From positions 236,471-300,470 of the forward strand of contig CACRSC010000005.1 of NCBI GenBank assembly GCA_902651635.1: 64,000 bases of DNA, in the 5' to 3' direction. The notes below the pieces were generated by a model. The model ran no database searches, had not been told where the DNA came from, and worked only from the letters and a program-made list of their open reading frames with translations. Every line of letters begins with the position of its first letter. The stretch's first letter is position 1. Shown here piece by piece: positions 11,993 to 22,401 of the stretch. Source of the stretch: Mastigamoeba balamuthi. Lineage: Eukaryota; Evosea; Mastigamoebida; Mastigamoebidae. The translations under genes were made by a program, and so were the position numbers.

Positions 11993-13287
11993 CTACTGGG
12001 CACTGCTGCACTGCGCGGTGGTACAACTAGAACAGTGCTGCTGGTAGTCCTTGATCGCGAATAGCTGTTGGCATTTGTCACACTTGAGGCGGCTCTTGAG
12101 GAAGATCTCTCTTGCTTCCTGCATGCAACAGTAAGAAAGCAACTTGCTTGCAGAGGACCGTGCCGTGTTGTACTGGTTGAACAAATCGACGATATCCCCG
12201 GACCGGGGGATGCAGCAGGTGGGTGGCTGCGGGGCAGCCACACCCAGCTGCTGCCACAGCGGGAGGACGACACTAGAGCAAGCCTCGTAGTGGTACATAG
12301 CGATTGCCGACTGGGCCCTGAGGCCGCACAGAAAGCACACGACCGACCGTCTGTCCTCGCCTTCCTCTGCATCGTCGTCGCCTTCGCCCTGGTCCCTGCT
12401 CGTCACAAGGCTCTGGAGGCTGCACTTCCTCACGTGCCCCGTGATCTCATCCGTCCCGAACGTACTGCTGCAAGCTGGGCACCTGAACAGGCTTGCCTTG
12501 TACGCCGCCTTGGCTGCCTGCTCCCGTGTCGTGAGCGACACACAGCACACGGGCAGGATGCGTGCGCGCACAGAGTTGTAGGCCAGGAAGGCAATGGACG
12601 AGTCCTTGGGGCGGGGAAGGCGAACTCTGGGCTTCTGAGGCGGGCTCCCCAGGCCCTTGATGCTATCGAGCAGCCTCGAGCGCAGCTCCGACTCGGCGGC
12701 GTTGCACTCGGCCGCGTGGGAGACGTATGCGTGCAGCGGCACCAGCGTCCCGCAGATGAAGCAGACGACCCTCCTCTCCGCTCCGAAGAACTGCGGAGCC
12801 CGCGGCATCGTCAGGGGAGCGCAGTGGGCAGTGCGGGCGCTGGGGAGCGCACCTGCTCCCTCTCGGCCTTCCTGCGCGGCGACTTGGGCTGCCCGTTGGC
12901 GCAGACCTCGCTGGCGGGCACGTTCTCTGGAGTCGTCTGCGGGCCCCCCGAGCCGCCCCTGCTGCAGCAGCCCGCAGCCCCTGCCCCCTGCTGCTGGTGC
13001 TGGGCCCGCTGCCCGTGGTCGGGCACGATGTCCTCGGGGTCCACGGCCCCCACGGCTGCGAACGTGTCCCGCAGGTCCACGGCGCGCTGCGAGACCGAGC
13101 CCTCGGAGCCCGCACGCTCGCAGCTGTCGGGTGCTGCCGAGGGGCGCAGCAGGGGCAGCGCTGTGAAGGAGCCCCCGCCCGACGTGCACATGGCGTCGCG
13201 GCGCGACGGGGCCCGCGTGCCCCCGGCCAGGTTCGAGTCGTCGTAGGAGCTGCTGGTGTCCTCGTAGCGGCCCTCGGAGGCGCCCAT
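11993..13287 (-). CDS. C2HC-type zinc-finger protein
   Basis: Two exons on the minus strand, 13287-12853 and 12790-11993, with a 62-base GT-AG intron, give 410 residues. The N-terminal 145 residues are low complexity (Ser, Gly, Gln). The C-terminal exon holds four zinc-binding modules of the CxxC...H...C type: CFICGTLVPLHAYVSHAAEC, CPACSSTFGTDEITGHVRKC, CFLCGLRAQSAIAMYHYEAC, and CDKCQQLF...HCSSC at the C-terminus. An acidic stretch (GEGDDDAEEGED) lies between the second and third. The spacing resembles ZC2HC1/ZNF474-type fingers, but I cannot name an orthologue. An in-frame ATG at 13335 would add 16 residues. The gene diverges from endonuclease V. Confidence 0.8.
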
Positions 13288-13453
13288 TTCGGGTCCTGCG
13301 CAATCTCGGGCGTTGCGAATTCGCTTTCGGGACAAGGAAAACGGAATGACCGAAGATATTTGGTGCGTGCTTTTCTCGAACCGAATCAGCGGGGAGAAGA
13401 TACAGAGATCTCCTCCTGACGGAAAGGAATAAAAACAGCATCAACTGACCCTT
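13288..13453. promoter_or_regulatory. Short bidirectional promoter region
   Basis: 166 bases separate the zinc-finger gene and the endonuclease V gene, which point away from each other. It holds GAAGATATTTGG and GATACAGAGATCTCC words typical of spacers in this region. Confidence 0.35.
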
Positions 13454-14463
13454 ATGGCGGCGCACCTCTCCGAGCCCACCGACGAGCTGAAGGAGCGCTG
13501 GGCGAGGTCTCAGCAGTCCCCTCCTCCTCGTCCCGCCACTGACGGGTCCCCTGCTCTGGCAGAGAGCAGGCGGAGCTGCGGACGCGCGTCGAGCAGGCCG
13601 ACCGCCACGCGTGGACCCTCGGCACCCTCAGCCTCGTCGCCGCACGCCCAGCCTCTGCCAGACGCCCTCTGCACCCCCCAAGACCCTCAGGCTCAGCGCC
13701 CCCCCTGCAGGGAGCGGACATCAGCTTCTGCCCGGGCAGCGAGGTGGACGCGTGCGCTGCGCTGGTGGTGCTCGAGCTGCCGTCGCTGCGCGTCGTCTAC
13801 GAGCGCTGCCGCATGGTGCGCCTCGAGGAGCCCTACGTCAGCGGCTTCCTGGCGTTCCGCGAGGCGCCGCACGTCGCGGGGCTGCTCGCGGAGCTGCGGG
13901 GGACGCGGCCGGAGCTGAGCCCCGACGTGCTGGTCGTCGACGGCAACGGCGTGCTGCACCCGCGGGGCTGCGGGCTGGCGTCGCACCTCGGCGTCGTCGC
14001 TGACGTGCCCTGCATCGGCGTCGCCAAGAAGCCCACAGAGACCGACGGCCTCAACAGGCAGCGCTGCGACGCAGTCTTCGCCGCTGGCTGCCCCGCCCCG
14101 GACTCGTGGGCGCCGCTCGTCGGCGACTCGGGCCGCACCCTGGGCGCTGTGCGACGCTCTCTCACTCACAGTCTCTTTCACTCTCGCACTCACTCTCACT
14201 CTCCCTGCGTGCACACACTCTCACTCTCACCTCACTCTACTCGTTCGCTCACTCACACACTCTTCCCCCCTGGACTGGCCCGGTGCTCAGGTGTACAGGA
14301 GCTCGACGTCGGTGCACCCACTGTACGTGTCGGTGGGGCACAGGGTCGCCCTGGAGACGGCCGTCGAGGTCGTCCGCCGCATGTGCGTCCACAGGATCCC
14401 CGAGCCCACGCGCCAGGCAGACCTCCGCTCGCGCCAGTACATCCGGGACAACTGGACGGCCCC

Positions 14464-14507
<44 letters not shown>

Positions 14508-14509
14508 GA
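13454..14509 (+). CDS. ENDOV: Endonuclease V
   Basis: Endonuclease V cuts one base 3' of inosine in RNA or DNA. Four exons (13454-13506, 13563-13635, 13711-14148, 14291-14509) give 260 residues. Conserved elements are LKERWAREQAELR at the N-terminus, GADISF (first metal Asp), EEPYVSGFLAFRE (wedge and catalytic Glu; the family usually has PYIPG), VLVVDGNGVLHPRG (second Asp), GLASHLGV, CIGVAKK, PLYVSVGHRVALETAV (catalytic His) and RIPEPTRQAD. All catalytic residues are present. The C-terminus is a run of 14 Gln written as pure CAG. The third intron is a CACTCTC-type low-complexity tract. Confidence 0.93.
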
Positions 14510-14545
14510 CGCTCTGAAACNTACATCCGGGACAACTGGACGGCC

Positions 14546-14588
<43 letters not shown>

Positions 14589-14600
14589 GACGCTCTGAAA
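14438..14600 (+). repeat. Tandem duplicate of the endonuclease V 3' end around an ambiguous base
   Basis: 14438-14520 and 14522-14600 are near-identical: TACATCCGGGACAACTGG, a CAG run (14 and 13 units), TGA, then GACGCTCTGAAAC. They are separated by a single N at 14521. This looks like an assembly joint over a CAG repeat, or two alleles placed in series, more than a real duplication. Confidence 0.75.
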
Positions 14601-15003
14601 CACAAACGGGCTGCAGCTCTCAATACGTGCAAACCAACAACGTTCTACACATTTCGCCCCCGTCAACCACGTGTCAAGAAGTGTCACGCAGTCCCGAAAT
14701 AACGGCGCCTGGCCCGCTGGGTTGGTGGCGTGCCATGCGGCAGAGCGAACCGCCGGGCTGCGGGTGGGGTCCGCGGACAGTGCTGCCCGGGACTTGCCAA
14801 CAGAAGGCAGAAGGCGGTTGCGCAGATTTTTCCTCCATTGCACAAAGTGGTACCACAAATACGGTTCTGCCCCCGCACAGCACCCCCTCCCCCACCCCGC
14901 ACGACGCGTTCCCGATACCACCACTCTGTATCCCAGCGAGCTTCCGTCACACCCACCGCGCCACACGCACGCACACACCAACAGACCAACAGGAGCGCCG
15001 GAC
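14601..15003. other. Spacer upstream of the prominin-like gene
   Basis: About 400 bases with no open frame that resembles a gene. Probably the promoter and 5' leader of the downstream membrane-protein gene; A/C-rich just before the ATG. Confidence 0.4.
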
Positions 15004-18000
15004 ATGCGGAGAGCACTCGCGCTGGGGTCGCTGCTGACGGCGTGCGCGGCCTGCGCGGCCATCGCGTGCTGCGTGGCTGCGGGCCTGCCCTCGGCGGCGG
15101 CGCTGCAGACGTCCCGCCAGCTGATGGGCGTCTCGGACTCGGAGCGCAGCAGGGCGGACAGGTTCGCCTCCTTCTTCCTCCCTCCCACTCCATTTCGCTG
15201 CTGCTCTGCTGCACGGCGTGCACGGAATTCACAAAAGACGCCGACTCAATCGGTGCAATTTTGGACACAACTGAACCTTGGCACACGCGCGCGGCCAGCT
15301 TCGCGGGGCAGTGCCGCGACAGGGTGCGGTACTCGTTCTTCACGACGAGCCGCAAGTTCGTGCGCCAGGAGCCCAACTTCTGCGGCGCCCCCGTGAACAT
15401 GAGCGCCACCTTTGACAACATGGACGCCTGCGACTGGCCCGTCTACGTCGAGGTACCCAGCAGCACACGCACACGCCCAGCCACAATGGAGGACCCACAC
15501 ACCCCACGAGCAAGGCGGCATGATCGTGCCAGCTGGCAGGCTGGGAGTGATGCGACAAAAGGGGACTGACAATGGGGGACTCAGCCCTGCGATTACACCG
15601 GAACGCTCGCTTGCTCTGGGAAGAATGGGACAACACACTGTCTCCTCCCGAGCACAGCACCACCACCGGGGCGACCGATGCTGCTCAGCCGGGTGGCTGG
15701 CGCGAGTGATGCGAGGGTCCGCACAGGCGAAGACAGTAGGGGTTCCGACAACTTGATCTGGGCTGCCCGGTAAGAAACTGCTGGCTGACTCCGTACCGTG
15801 CGACGACGGCCCCCCTCCTCCTCGCAGTCTGTTGTGCTGCTGCCGGGCATCTCGTTCGTCGTGGCGGCTGTGCTGCTGGCCACGTGGCTCGTGTTCTGGG
15901 CGCTGAGGCCCTGCACGTGCGGCGGGTGCCGTGCGAGCGACGGGTGCCTGTGCCCCGACAAGCACAACTGGGACGTGGAGGTCGACGGCTACACGAGGAG
16001 GCAGGTCAAGGCCCTCGTGATCGTCAGTGTCGCCGTCGCCGTCCTCGCAGTGTACGCCGTCCCCCCCTCCTCCTTGTCCGTTCGGGGAACTGTGACGCAA
16101 TTCCGGCAATTTCCAGTTTGCCTGTTTCTAGAAACGGGCTGGGCTGATAGCGCACGTGGGAACACAGGCCGTGGGTCGTGCTGGGCATCATGGGCAACAG
16201 CGACTGTACGGGGTCTGTGTCGGACGTCAGCGACCTCGTGATGGGCACGGCCTCGAACATACTGGACGTGCTGCACTCGGTGCAGACGCAGCTGATCAAG
16301 CTGGAGGAGGACGGCCTGAGCTCCTACGTCGACAGCGCACTGAAGTCGCTCAACAGCACCATCGGCGACGGCGACAAGTTCTACGACAGGGCCAGCAACA
16401 TCAACGACTACCTCTCGATGGGCAACAGGGCCCGCGAGGCCGTGGTCTACGTCAGCTTCCTGGTGCCCATGTTCCTCATCGTGCTCCTCGCCATCGGGGG
16501 GTGCACGAAGATTCAGTACCTCGCGTGGCCGTACGTCACACCCGTTGGAATCTGCAGATCTCTTGCGAAAATCTGGCCTGAGCTGATTCCATTTGATTCC
16601 GCGCAGGCTGGCGCTCTCGGGGCTGGTGTTTGCGAGCCTCAACTTTGTGCTGTTCGGGCTGCACTACCCGCTGGGGTCGGGCATGGCCGACGCCTGCACG
16701 TACGTCGACAGGGCCATCGCCAACAACGACACCAACGGCAACGTGGCGTACAACTACCTCTTCAGCTGCTCCAACGGCTCGGCCATCGAGTCGCTGCGCC
16801 TGCGCCTCGAGGAGGGCATCAGCAGCGCCTACAGCAACATCTGCGACGTCTACCAGAGCGGCTGCACCGCCTCCTCGGTCCCCTGCGACTGGGACGGCGA
16901 CGGCCTCATCCACCTCAGTGCGCCCCACCACCGGGTCTCTCCGCTTCTCACATCCGCCTTTCTCGGCCGCCACAGACGAAACGTGCAAGCTGATGACCTG
17001 CCCGGGCGACCCCTCGGACTGCAGCGCCGAGACCTTCCAGTCGACCTGGAGAGACGTGGTAAGCCGCACGAGACCCGCAGACGCGGTCGCCAACGCGCTG
17101 CCCCCCCACGCGCGCGTGCGCAGACGGTGCAGAACGTGAAGCTCGGGTGCGCGACGGGGACGTGGAGGGCGGACCAGGTGATCGGGGTGATCGCGGCGGG
17201 CGACTGCCCGTGGACAGACGCGGGCGGCCAGACGTGCAACAGCACCAGCGCGTCGCACGTCAACTACACGGCGCCGTGCAACGCGTCGCACGCCGAGTAC
17301 CTGACGATCCAGCAGTGCAGCACGCAGTGCTGGCACCCGACGCTCCGCTCCGAGACGGCCCTCATCTACAAGTACATGGTCGAGCTCGACGTGTGCGCCC
17401 CTCTTTCCCTTTTCCCCGACGGGTCTCCAGCGGGTTTTTTCTGACCGGAAACGGCGGGAACGGGCAGCTTCACGAACATCCTCGAGTATCAGGTGAAGCC
17501 GCTGCTCAACTGCCAGCGGATGCGGAGCCTGTTTGACGAGTCGCGGGACCTGATGTGCGTGCGGGCGCTGTACTCGACGCTGCCGCAGACGTACTCGGAG
17601 GCGTGCATGGGCTGCGTGACGCTGGCGGCGACGGTGGCCGCGGTGCTGGGCACCAAGCGCTTCAACAAGCGCAACATGCGCGACTACGCGCCCAAGATGC
17701 CCGTCCACGAGCTCGACTACGTGCAGAGCGACGTCTCCGAGACGGAGCCCTCGCAGCCGCGCGGCTCCGGCACGCCCTCGTCGTCGCTGCCCAAGCCCCT
17801 CTGCCCGCACGCCGACACGCCCGTCGTCTCCCTCTACATCCCGCCCGACCCCTCGGCAGCAGCAGCAGCCGCGCCAGCGCCTGCGGTGGTGTCGTACGCG
17901 CCGCTGCCGATGCCGCAGCCGCAGGGGTACCAGCGGGGGTCCGTGAACATCGGGCAGGGGCCCACGTCGGACACGCTGAACCTCGTCGGGGTGCCCGACA

Positions 18001-18458
18001 GCAACTCGCGGCCGACGAGCAACGCGTCGACGGCGCCGCTGCTGGGCGCGTCGGACCTCAGCCCCAGCGGCGTCACGAGCCAGCAGCCCCTGGGCGCCAC
18101 GCCGTCGCCCCCGCCGCAGATGTACCAGTACCAGCCGCCCGAGGACGAGCAGGCGCCCGCATACGAGCCGCCGCCCGCAGCGCCCGTCGAGGCGGGGCTG
18201 CCGCCGGCCTACGAGCCGCCCGCGGACAGCGCGCCGGAGCTGCGCATACCCGCGGAGCTCATGCAGACGAGGACGCTGCGGGGCTTCAGCGACTCCGAGG
18301 GCGCTGCTGACCCGTGGGCGCTGCCTGCAGAGCGCCCGGCGACACTCGAGCCTCTGCAGCAGCAGCAGCAGCAGCCTGTGGGGGCGCAGGCGCCGCAGGA
18401 GAGCGGGCAGGCCGGCACCTCGGATTACGCGTTCACGGGCTTCGAGCCCCTCGTGTAG
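15004..18458 (+). CDS. Prominin-like five-pass membrane glycoprotein with long Pro-rich tail
   Basis: Eight exons (15004-15161, 15299-15452, 15828-16051, 16168-16530, 16607-16917, 16976-17058, 17124-17392, 17468-18458) give 850 residues. Order: a signal-like hydrophobic N-terminus; a short outer segment with Cys pairs; TM1 (VVLLPGISFVVAAVLLATWL); a Cys-rich inner loop (RPCTCGGCRASDGCLCPDK); TM2; a first large loop with N-glycosylation sites; TM3 and TM4 close together; a second large Cys-rich loop with many NxS/T sites; TM5 (about residue 560); and a tail of about 275 residues rich in Pro, Ser and Gln with a PPAY motif. A signal peptide plus five segments and a Cys patch after TM1 is the prominin layout. 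Sequence identity to prominin is not obvious, so Tweety-type proteins remain an alternative. A PPxY motif usually binds WW domains. Confidence 0.7.
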
Positions 18459-18666
18459 ACGACGCTGGCACGGATCGGCACCTGACCACACCGCAACACT
18501 CGCAGACGCACGAAGAAACCTCACATAGTCGTGTTGTAGGATCCACCCTCACTGGAATCGTGTCTTTCGCGGTTCCGACACTGCGGATATGCACCCTGAT
18601 ATCTTCTCCAAGAGATATTCGCTCCCCAGAATATCTTCCCGGATTCAGTCCGCGCCAACAACTCCG

Positions 18667-19712
18667 ATGCCCGCGAGCGACCGCCGCCATCGCCACCGCA
18701 GCCGCAGCCGCAGCAGGAGCAGGAGCAGGAGCAGGAGCCCCTCGGGCGACCGCCACCGCGCTGCGCCGGCCCCGCGCGACTACCGGGGGCGCACAGAGAC
18801 GCGCAGCCGCCACGTCGGCAGCGACGACACGACGCGCAGCGCGCGGCCCTCGGCCGAGGCCCCGGCGTCGGCAGCGGACCGCAGGCCCCCGAGGATGCAG
18901 CCCTACGCGCTGCCCCCGCCCCCCGTGAGGCCCGCGTCGCCCGAGCGCTGTGCGTCGTCTCCCATAAGTGTGCTGGGCGCACGTTTGTTGTGACGTGTCG
19001 GTTTGTTGTGCGCTGCGGGGGGGTTTGTTGGGGGTGCTCCAATGCATGGCGGCCTGCGGCGTAGCCCTCTGGGGGGACTACACACCCCGGGGGGCACAGG
19101 ACGCGTGGGTTCGAATCCCACAGGCCGGCGCACACACGCCGGCCTTGGCTGAGGCTGGTCCAAAGCGCTCGACTAGAAATCGAGTGTCCCTTGGAAGACG
19201 CCGCGCTGCTGCTCAATCACCCACATTCTTATTCTTTGCTTTTCTGGTCGTGCTTCCGTTCCTTATTCTGTTTCCTCTTCTTTCCCCCCTTTGCTTCGAC
19301 TTCTTTCTACTTCCATTCCTGTTTCTGTTTCTGTTTCTCTTTTCTCTGTTTCCTCGCGGATATGCACTGCTGGGCCACAGTCCTCCTGTCTGTTTCTGTT
19401 TCTGTGTCTGTGTTTCTGCTTCCAATACGCTGCTTGCACACTGACGGCCACGCTGCAGACAGGAGGCAGCAGCAGCAGCAGCGGGTGCCCACGGCGGAGC
19501 AGCGGGACCGGGACATCAAGTTCCGCTACCACGACGACCGCGAGCAGGGCCCCGGGCGACGGCGCGGTGGCTGGGGCGCCGCAGCCCCGAGGCCCACGCG
19601 GGCCGACGAGGCCGACCGCTGGTCCCACGACATGTTCGACGCCGGCAGCGACGGCGAGGGCGGCGCCCGGGGCAGCTCCAGGCCAGCGCCCAGCAGCGAC
19701 GACGCGACCTGA
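18667..19712 (+). CDS. RS-domain protein with SELOR/Btz-like motif; intron hosts a tRNA gene
   Basis: Two exons, 18667-18949 and 19459-19712, give 178 residues. The first encodes an Arg/Ser repeat domain (RHRSRSRSRSRSRSRSRSPS, about residues 9 to 28) and a Pro-rich linker. The second encodes a Gln run, then EQRDRDIKFRYHDDRE, a basic-Gly linker and DRWSHDMFDAGSDGEGG. The pair FxxHDxR and RWxHDxF resembles the eIF4A3-binding SELOR motif of CASC3/Barentsz proteins. This suggests a nuclear mRNA-processing or exon-junction role, an inference from short motifs only. The 509-base intron contains the permuted tRNA-Ser gene on the same strand. The donor GTGCGT at 18950 was chosen because it restores frame. 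Confidence 0.65.
19098..19190 (+). tRNA. Circularly permuted tRNA-Ser(AGA) gene
   Basis: The 3' half comes first: variable-stem strand GGAC (19099-19102), T-stem GTGGG (19105-19109), loop TTCGAAT, CCCAC (19117-19121), then acceptor strand AGGCCGG (19122-19128). A 6-base CACACA loop (19131-19136) follows. The 5' half is acceptor CCGGCCT (19139-19145), D-arm GCT...AGC (19148-19166) with a GG pair, anticodon stem CTCGA, loop CTAGAAA with anticodon AGA (19175-19177), TCGAG, and variable-stem strand GTCC (19186-19189). Acceptor strands pair over 9 bases (19122-19130 with 19137-19145). The B box GGTTCGAATCC thus lies upstream of the A box TGGCTGAGGCTGG. A flanking GCGGCGT (19056-19062) can pair with ACGCCGC (19198-19204). 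A TTTT run at 19240 could end Pol III transcription. Neither half makes a full tRNA in normal order. By strict numbering base 73 is C, unusual for serine. Confidence 0.82.
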
Positions 19713-20037
19713 GGGCGGGCAGCTGCGCGGTGCCCAGTCCTCCCAGCAGAGAACACAGTGCGCTCAGAGCATTCCGGGTATGAGGGCGCTGTGGCCAGGT
19801 AGAGGGACAGAGAGGGACAGAGAGGGACAGAGAGGGACAGGGAGGCCAGAGAGGAGCAGAGGGGACACTGGCGGAGCGCGAGGAGTGGCAGTGGCAGTGG
19901 TGACGGTGACGCTGTGTTTTGTGGAGGCCGAGCGCAGTCGGAGCGAACAGTCCGCTGATAGCATAGAGGAAGCAGAGAGGAGAAGAGAGGGGGGTGGAGA
20001 GCAGAGGAGGGAGCAGTGCTCTCCCTCGCACGCCGAG
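19713..20037. repeat. Convergent spacer with a 10-base tandem repeat
   Basis: Spacer between two converging genes. About five copies of a GAGGGACAGA-like unit lie at roughly 19800 to 19850. The rest is purine-rich and has no gene. Confidence 0.6.
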
Positions 20038-20044
20038 TCACAGG

Positions 20045-20080
<36 letters not shown>

Positions 20081-20963
20081 GCAGCGGAGGCCTTGCGGGC
20101 GGCGCTCTCGAGGGAGCGGAGGAACAGGGAGAACACCTCCTTGAACCCCGCGAACTCGGCCTCGCTCAGCTCGCCCGGCCCGAAGCGCGCCGACTCGTAG
20201 AGGGCGACGTAGGACTCGGCCACGGGGCGCTCGACGCCCGGCAGCGCCTCGAGCAGGGGCCCCAGCACGTACTCGCGCGCCGCGTAGCTCTTGTCCCGCT
20301 GCGGCACCCGCGCCCCCGCGTCCACCTTGGACACCAGCGCCTCCACCGCCCGGAACGACTTGGCCACCGTCGTCTTGTAGTGCACCGCCGCCTTGCCCTC
20401 CTCGGGCAGCTCCCACCCTGTCAGCAGCGAGAGCGGGGGTCCGTCAGTATCGAGATCTCTCCGCGGAATCTGGGCGGAAATCCAGAAAATCCTGATACTG
20501 ATACTAATGAATCTTGAATCCCAGGATATTTACACGCGGGGCGCAAGATATTGGCGCCGAGTCAACTGATTTGGCGGGCGAATGGGGCACCGTAGAGGCC
20601 GGGGGGCGGGGGCTGGCCCAGGGCGGGCAGCCTGGGGACCACCGCGGCGGCCGAGGCGACGCTGCGGGCGAGCTCCGAGACGACGGCGGCGCGCTGGACG
20701 GCGGGGAGGTCGCCCGGGCGGAGGAGGGGCATGACGTCGCGGGGGATGCGGGCGACGCGGCGCTGGCGCGTGCGGTAGCGGATGATGCGCGCGAAGAAGA
20801 CGACGGCGAACGTGAAGACCCCGATCATCAGCGCGATGATCGCGTGCTCGAACGAGAACTTGTTCGTCCCGCCCCCGCCCCCGCCGCCGTCGTGCGTGGC
20901 GCTGCTGGCCGAGTAGGACGCCTGCTGCTCCTGCAACGCCGCCGCCGCGCAGCACGGCTCCAT
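20038..20963 (-). CDS. C1orf43: C1orf43/NICE-3 family single-pass membrane protein
   Basis: Two exons on the minus strand, 20963-20591 and 20417-20038, with a 173-base intron, give 250 residues; human C1orf43 has about 253. After a Gly-rich N-terminus there is one membrane segment (HAIIALMIGVFTFAVVFFA, about residues 40 to 58), then a basic stretch (RYRTRQRRVARIPRD). The C-terminal half contains ALYESARFGPGELSEAEFAG, which matches the family block around YETARYGTG...NEYLRYQEAL. The C-terminus is poly-Gln (CAG on the coding strand, CTG at 20047-20079). The human protein has been linked to Golgi integrity and phagocytosis; the biochemical role is open. Confidence 0.8.
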
Positions 20964-21225
20964 TATCCCGCGCGATACAGTTTCTAGAATCTCGCAGATA
21001 CACCTCTGACATCAAGATTTCACCCCTCGGTGATATCAGCGATATGTGGCTCACTAATGATGTGGCAATGTGAACACGCAATAGACATTGCGAGCATCTG
21101 CAGCGGACAGGCCCTCGGCAGACCACAGCACAACACAGCAAACAGACAAAACAACGTTTGCTCCTCCCCGCGCTGTGGCCCTGCGGGGGTGAGGGCGAGG
21201 GGCAGCGGGGGCAGCGGGGGCAGCC
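20964..21225. other. Spacer between two minus-strand genes
   Basis: Probable promoter of the C1orf43 homologue and 3' end of the UBX gene. It is rich in GAATCT, GATATC and AGATAC words; nothing else is seen. Confidence 0.35.
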
Positions 21226-22401
21226 CTAGCGCCTGGCGGGGCGCTGGACGACGACGGAGCCGAGCAGGCCCGAGGCGCCGAGCAGGGCAGCGCGGTCGGC
21301 GAGCGGGGCGACAGGGGGCACGGCCGAGACGAGCTCAAAGTCGGCGAGGGCCGACCTCGACGCCACCCACGCGTAGAGGTCCCCCACCGTCTGCGAGCCC
21401 GCGAACTTGCCCACGGCCCTCGTGCCGTCGGCCATGCGCACCTGTATCTGCCCCCCGGGCCCTCCGGCAGCGGCAGCAGCAGCAGGCGCCCCCGAGCTGC
21501 ACAGGCACAGGCACAGGGGCGTTGGCATGGCGGCCATTCGTGGCAGCAACTGACTCCCAGCAAGCAGGGCACCGCCACCTGCCAGGCACGGCCTCCCTCC
21601 CCCAGAGGGGCCGTCCCGCACGCCAAGCAGGGCGCCACAGATCGCGAAACATATCTGGAAATGGCGGAGCTGAGGCAGCGGGGGCGCACCTCTGGGCGGC
21701 AGCGTGCGCGGGGACAGCGGCCGGGGCAGCGGCGGGGGCGGCAGAGGGGGCCGAGGAGCCCAGCGTGAAGCCCGACCCCGCGAACCTCTGCTGGGGCGCT
21801 GCGGGCCCCGCGGCGGCCTCGGGGGGCGCCCGCGCCGAGCGGCGGTCGACGAGCTCAAAGTCGACGGCGCGGTCGCCCGCGGCGGCGGTCACGTCGTCGG
21901 GCAGGCGGCGCTCGTTGATGGCTGCGACAAAGGCGCTGCCCGCGGGCGACGTGTACGAGCGCAGCGCGCCGTCGAGGCCCAGGCCCGCCACCGCGAACCC
22001 GTCCGCGTAGAACGTGACCCTCAGAGGCACCGCCCCGGCCACCGCCTTCTGCTGCCGCTGCGCCGCGCGCGCCAAAGTAATTTAGCCGGAACATAAAATA
22101 GAGAAAATCAATTGATATCTGGGGGAGAATCTACGCCGGAAAAAGTGACGGGACAAAATAAAGAGAAATCAATTGAGAATCTCTTGGGGGAATCTAGATA
22201 TGGAGATAACGGAGAGATATGCACGTGGGAGGAGGGGCTGAGGGCGCGGCTGACGGGGTCCGGGAGGGCCGACGCGGGGCCGTCGGGAGGGACCTCCACC
22301 TGGAGGCCGCTGCTCTCGCCGCCGGTGTAGTAGCGCTGCTTCTTGCCGTCGGGGGCGGCGTCCTGCTCGTCCTTGCGGAGGTCCGCGAGCGTCTTGAACA
22401 T
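21226..22401 (-). CDS. SEP-UBX domain p97/Cdc48 cofactor (p47/UBXN2 type)
   Basis: Three exons on the minus strand, 22401-22225, 22057-21690 and 21496-21226, give 271 residues. The N-terminus MFKTLADLRKDEQ and RYYTGGESSGLQVEVPP match the linker that precedes the SEP domain in p47. The SEP domain reads LRVTFYADGFAV...LRSYTSP...FVAAINERRLPDDV (about residues 68 to 130). The UBX domain starts at GGQIQVRMADGTRAVGKFAG (about 198) and runs to the end. There is no UBA domain, as in UBXN2A/UBXN2B (p37). Such proteins bind the AAA ATPase p97 and act in membrane fusion and protein extraction. Between SEP and UBX is an Ala/Pro-rich linker. Confidence 0.88.

Noticed and set aside
19048-19130. A conventional tRNA ending at the T-arm at 19121
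   Set aside because: The upstream sequence gives no D-arm, no proper 7-base anticodon loop and a mismatched acceptor stem, whereas the downstream half supplies perfect partners in permuted order.
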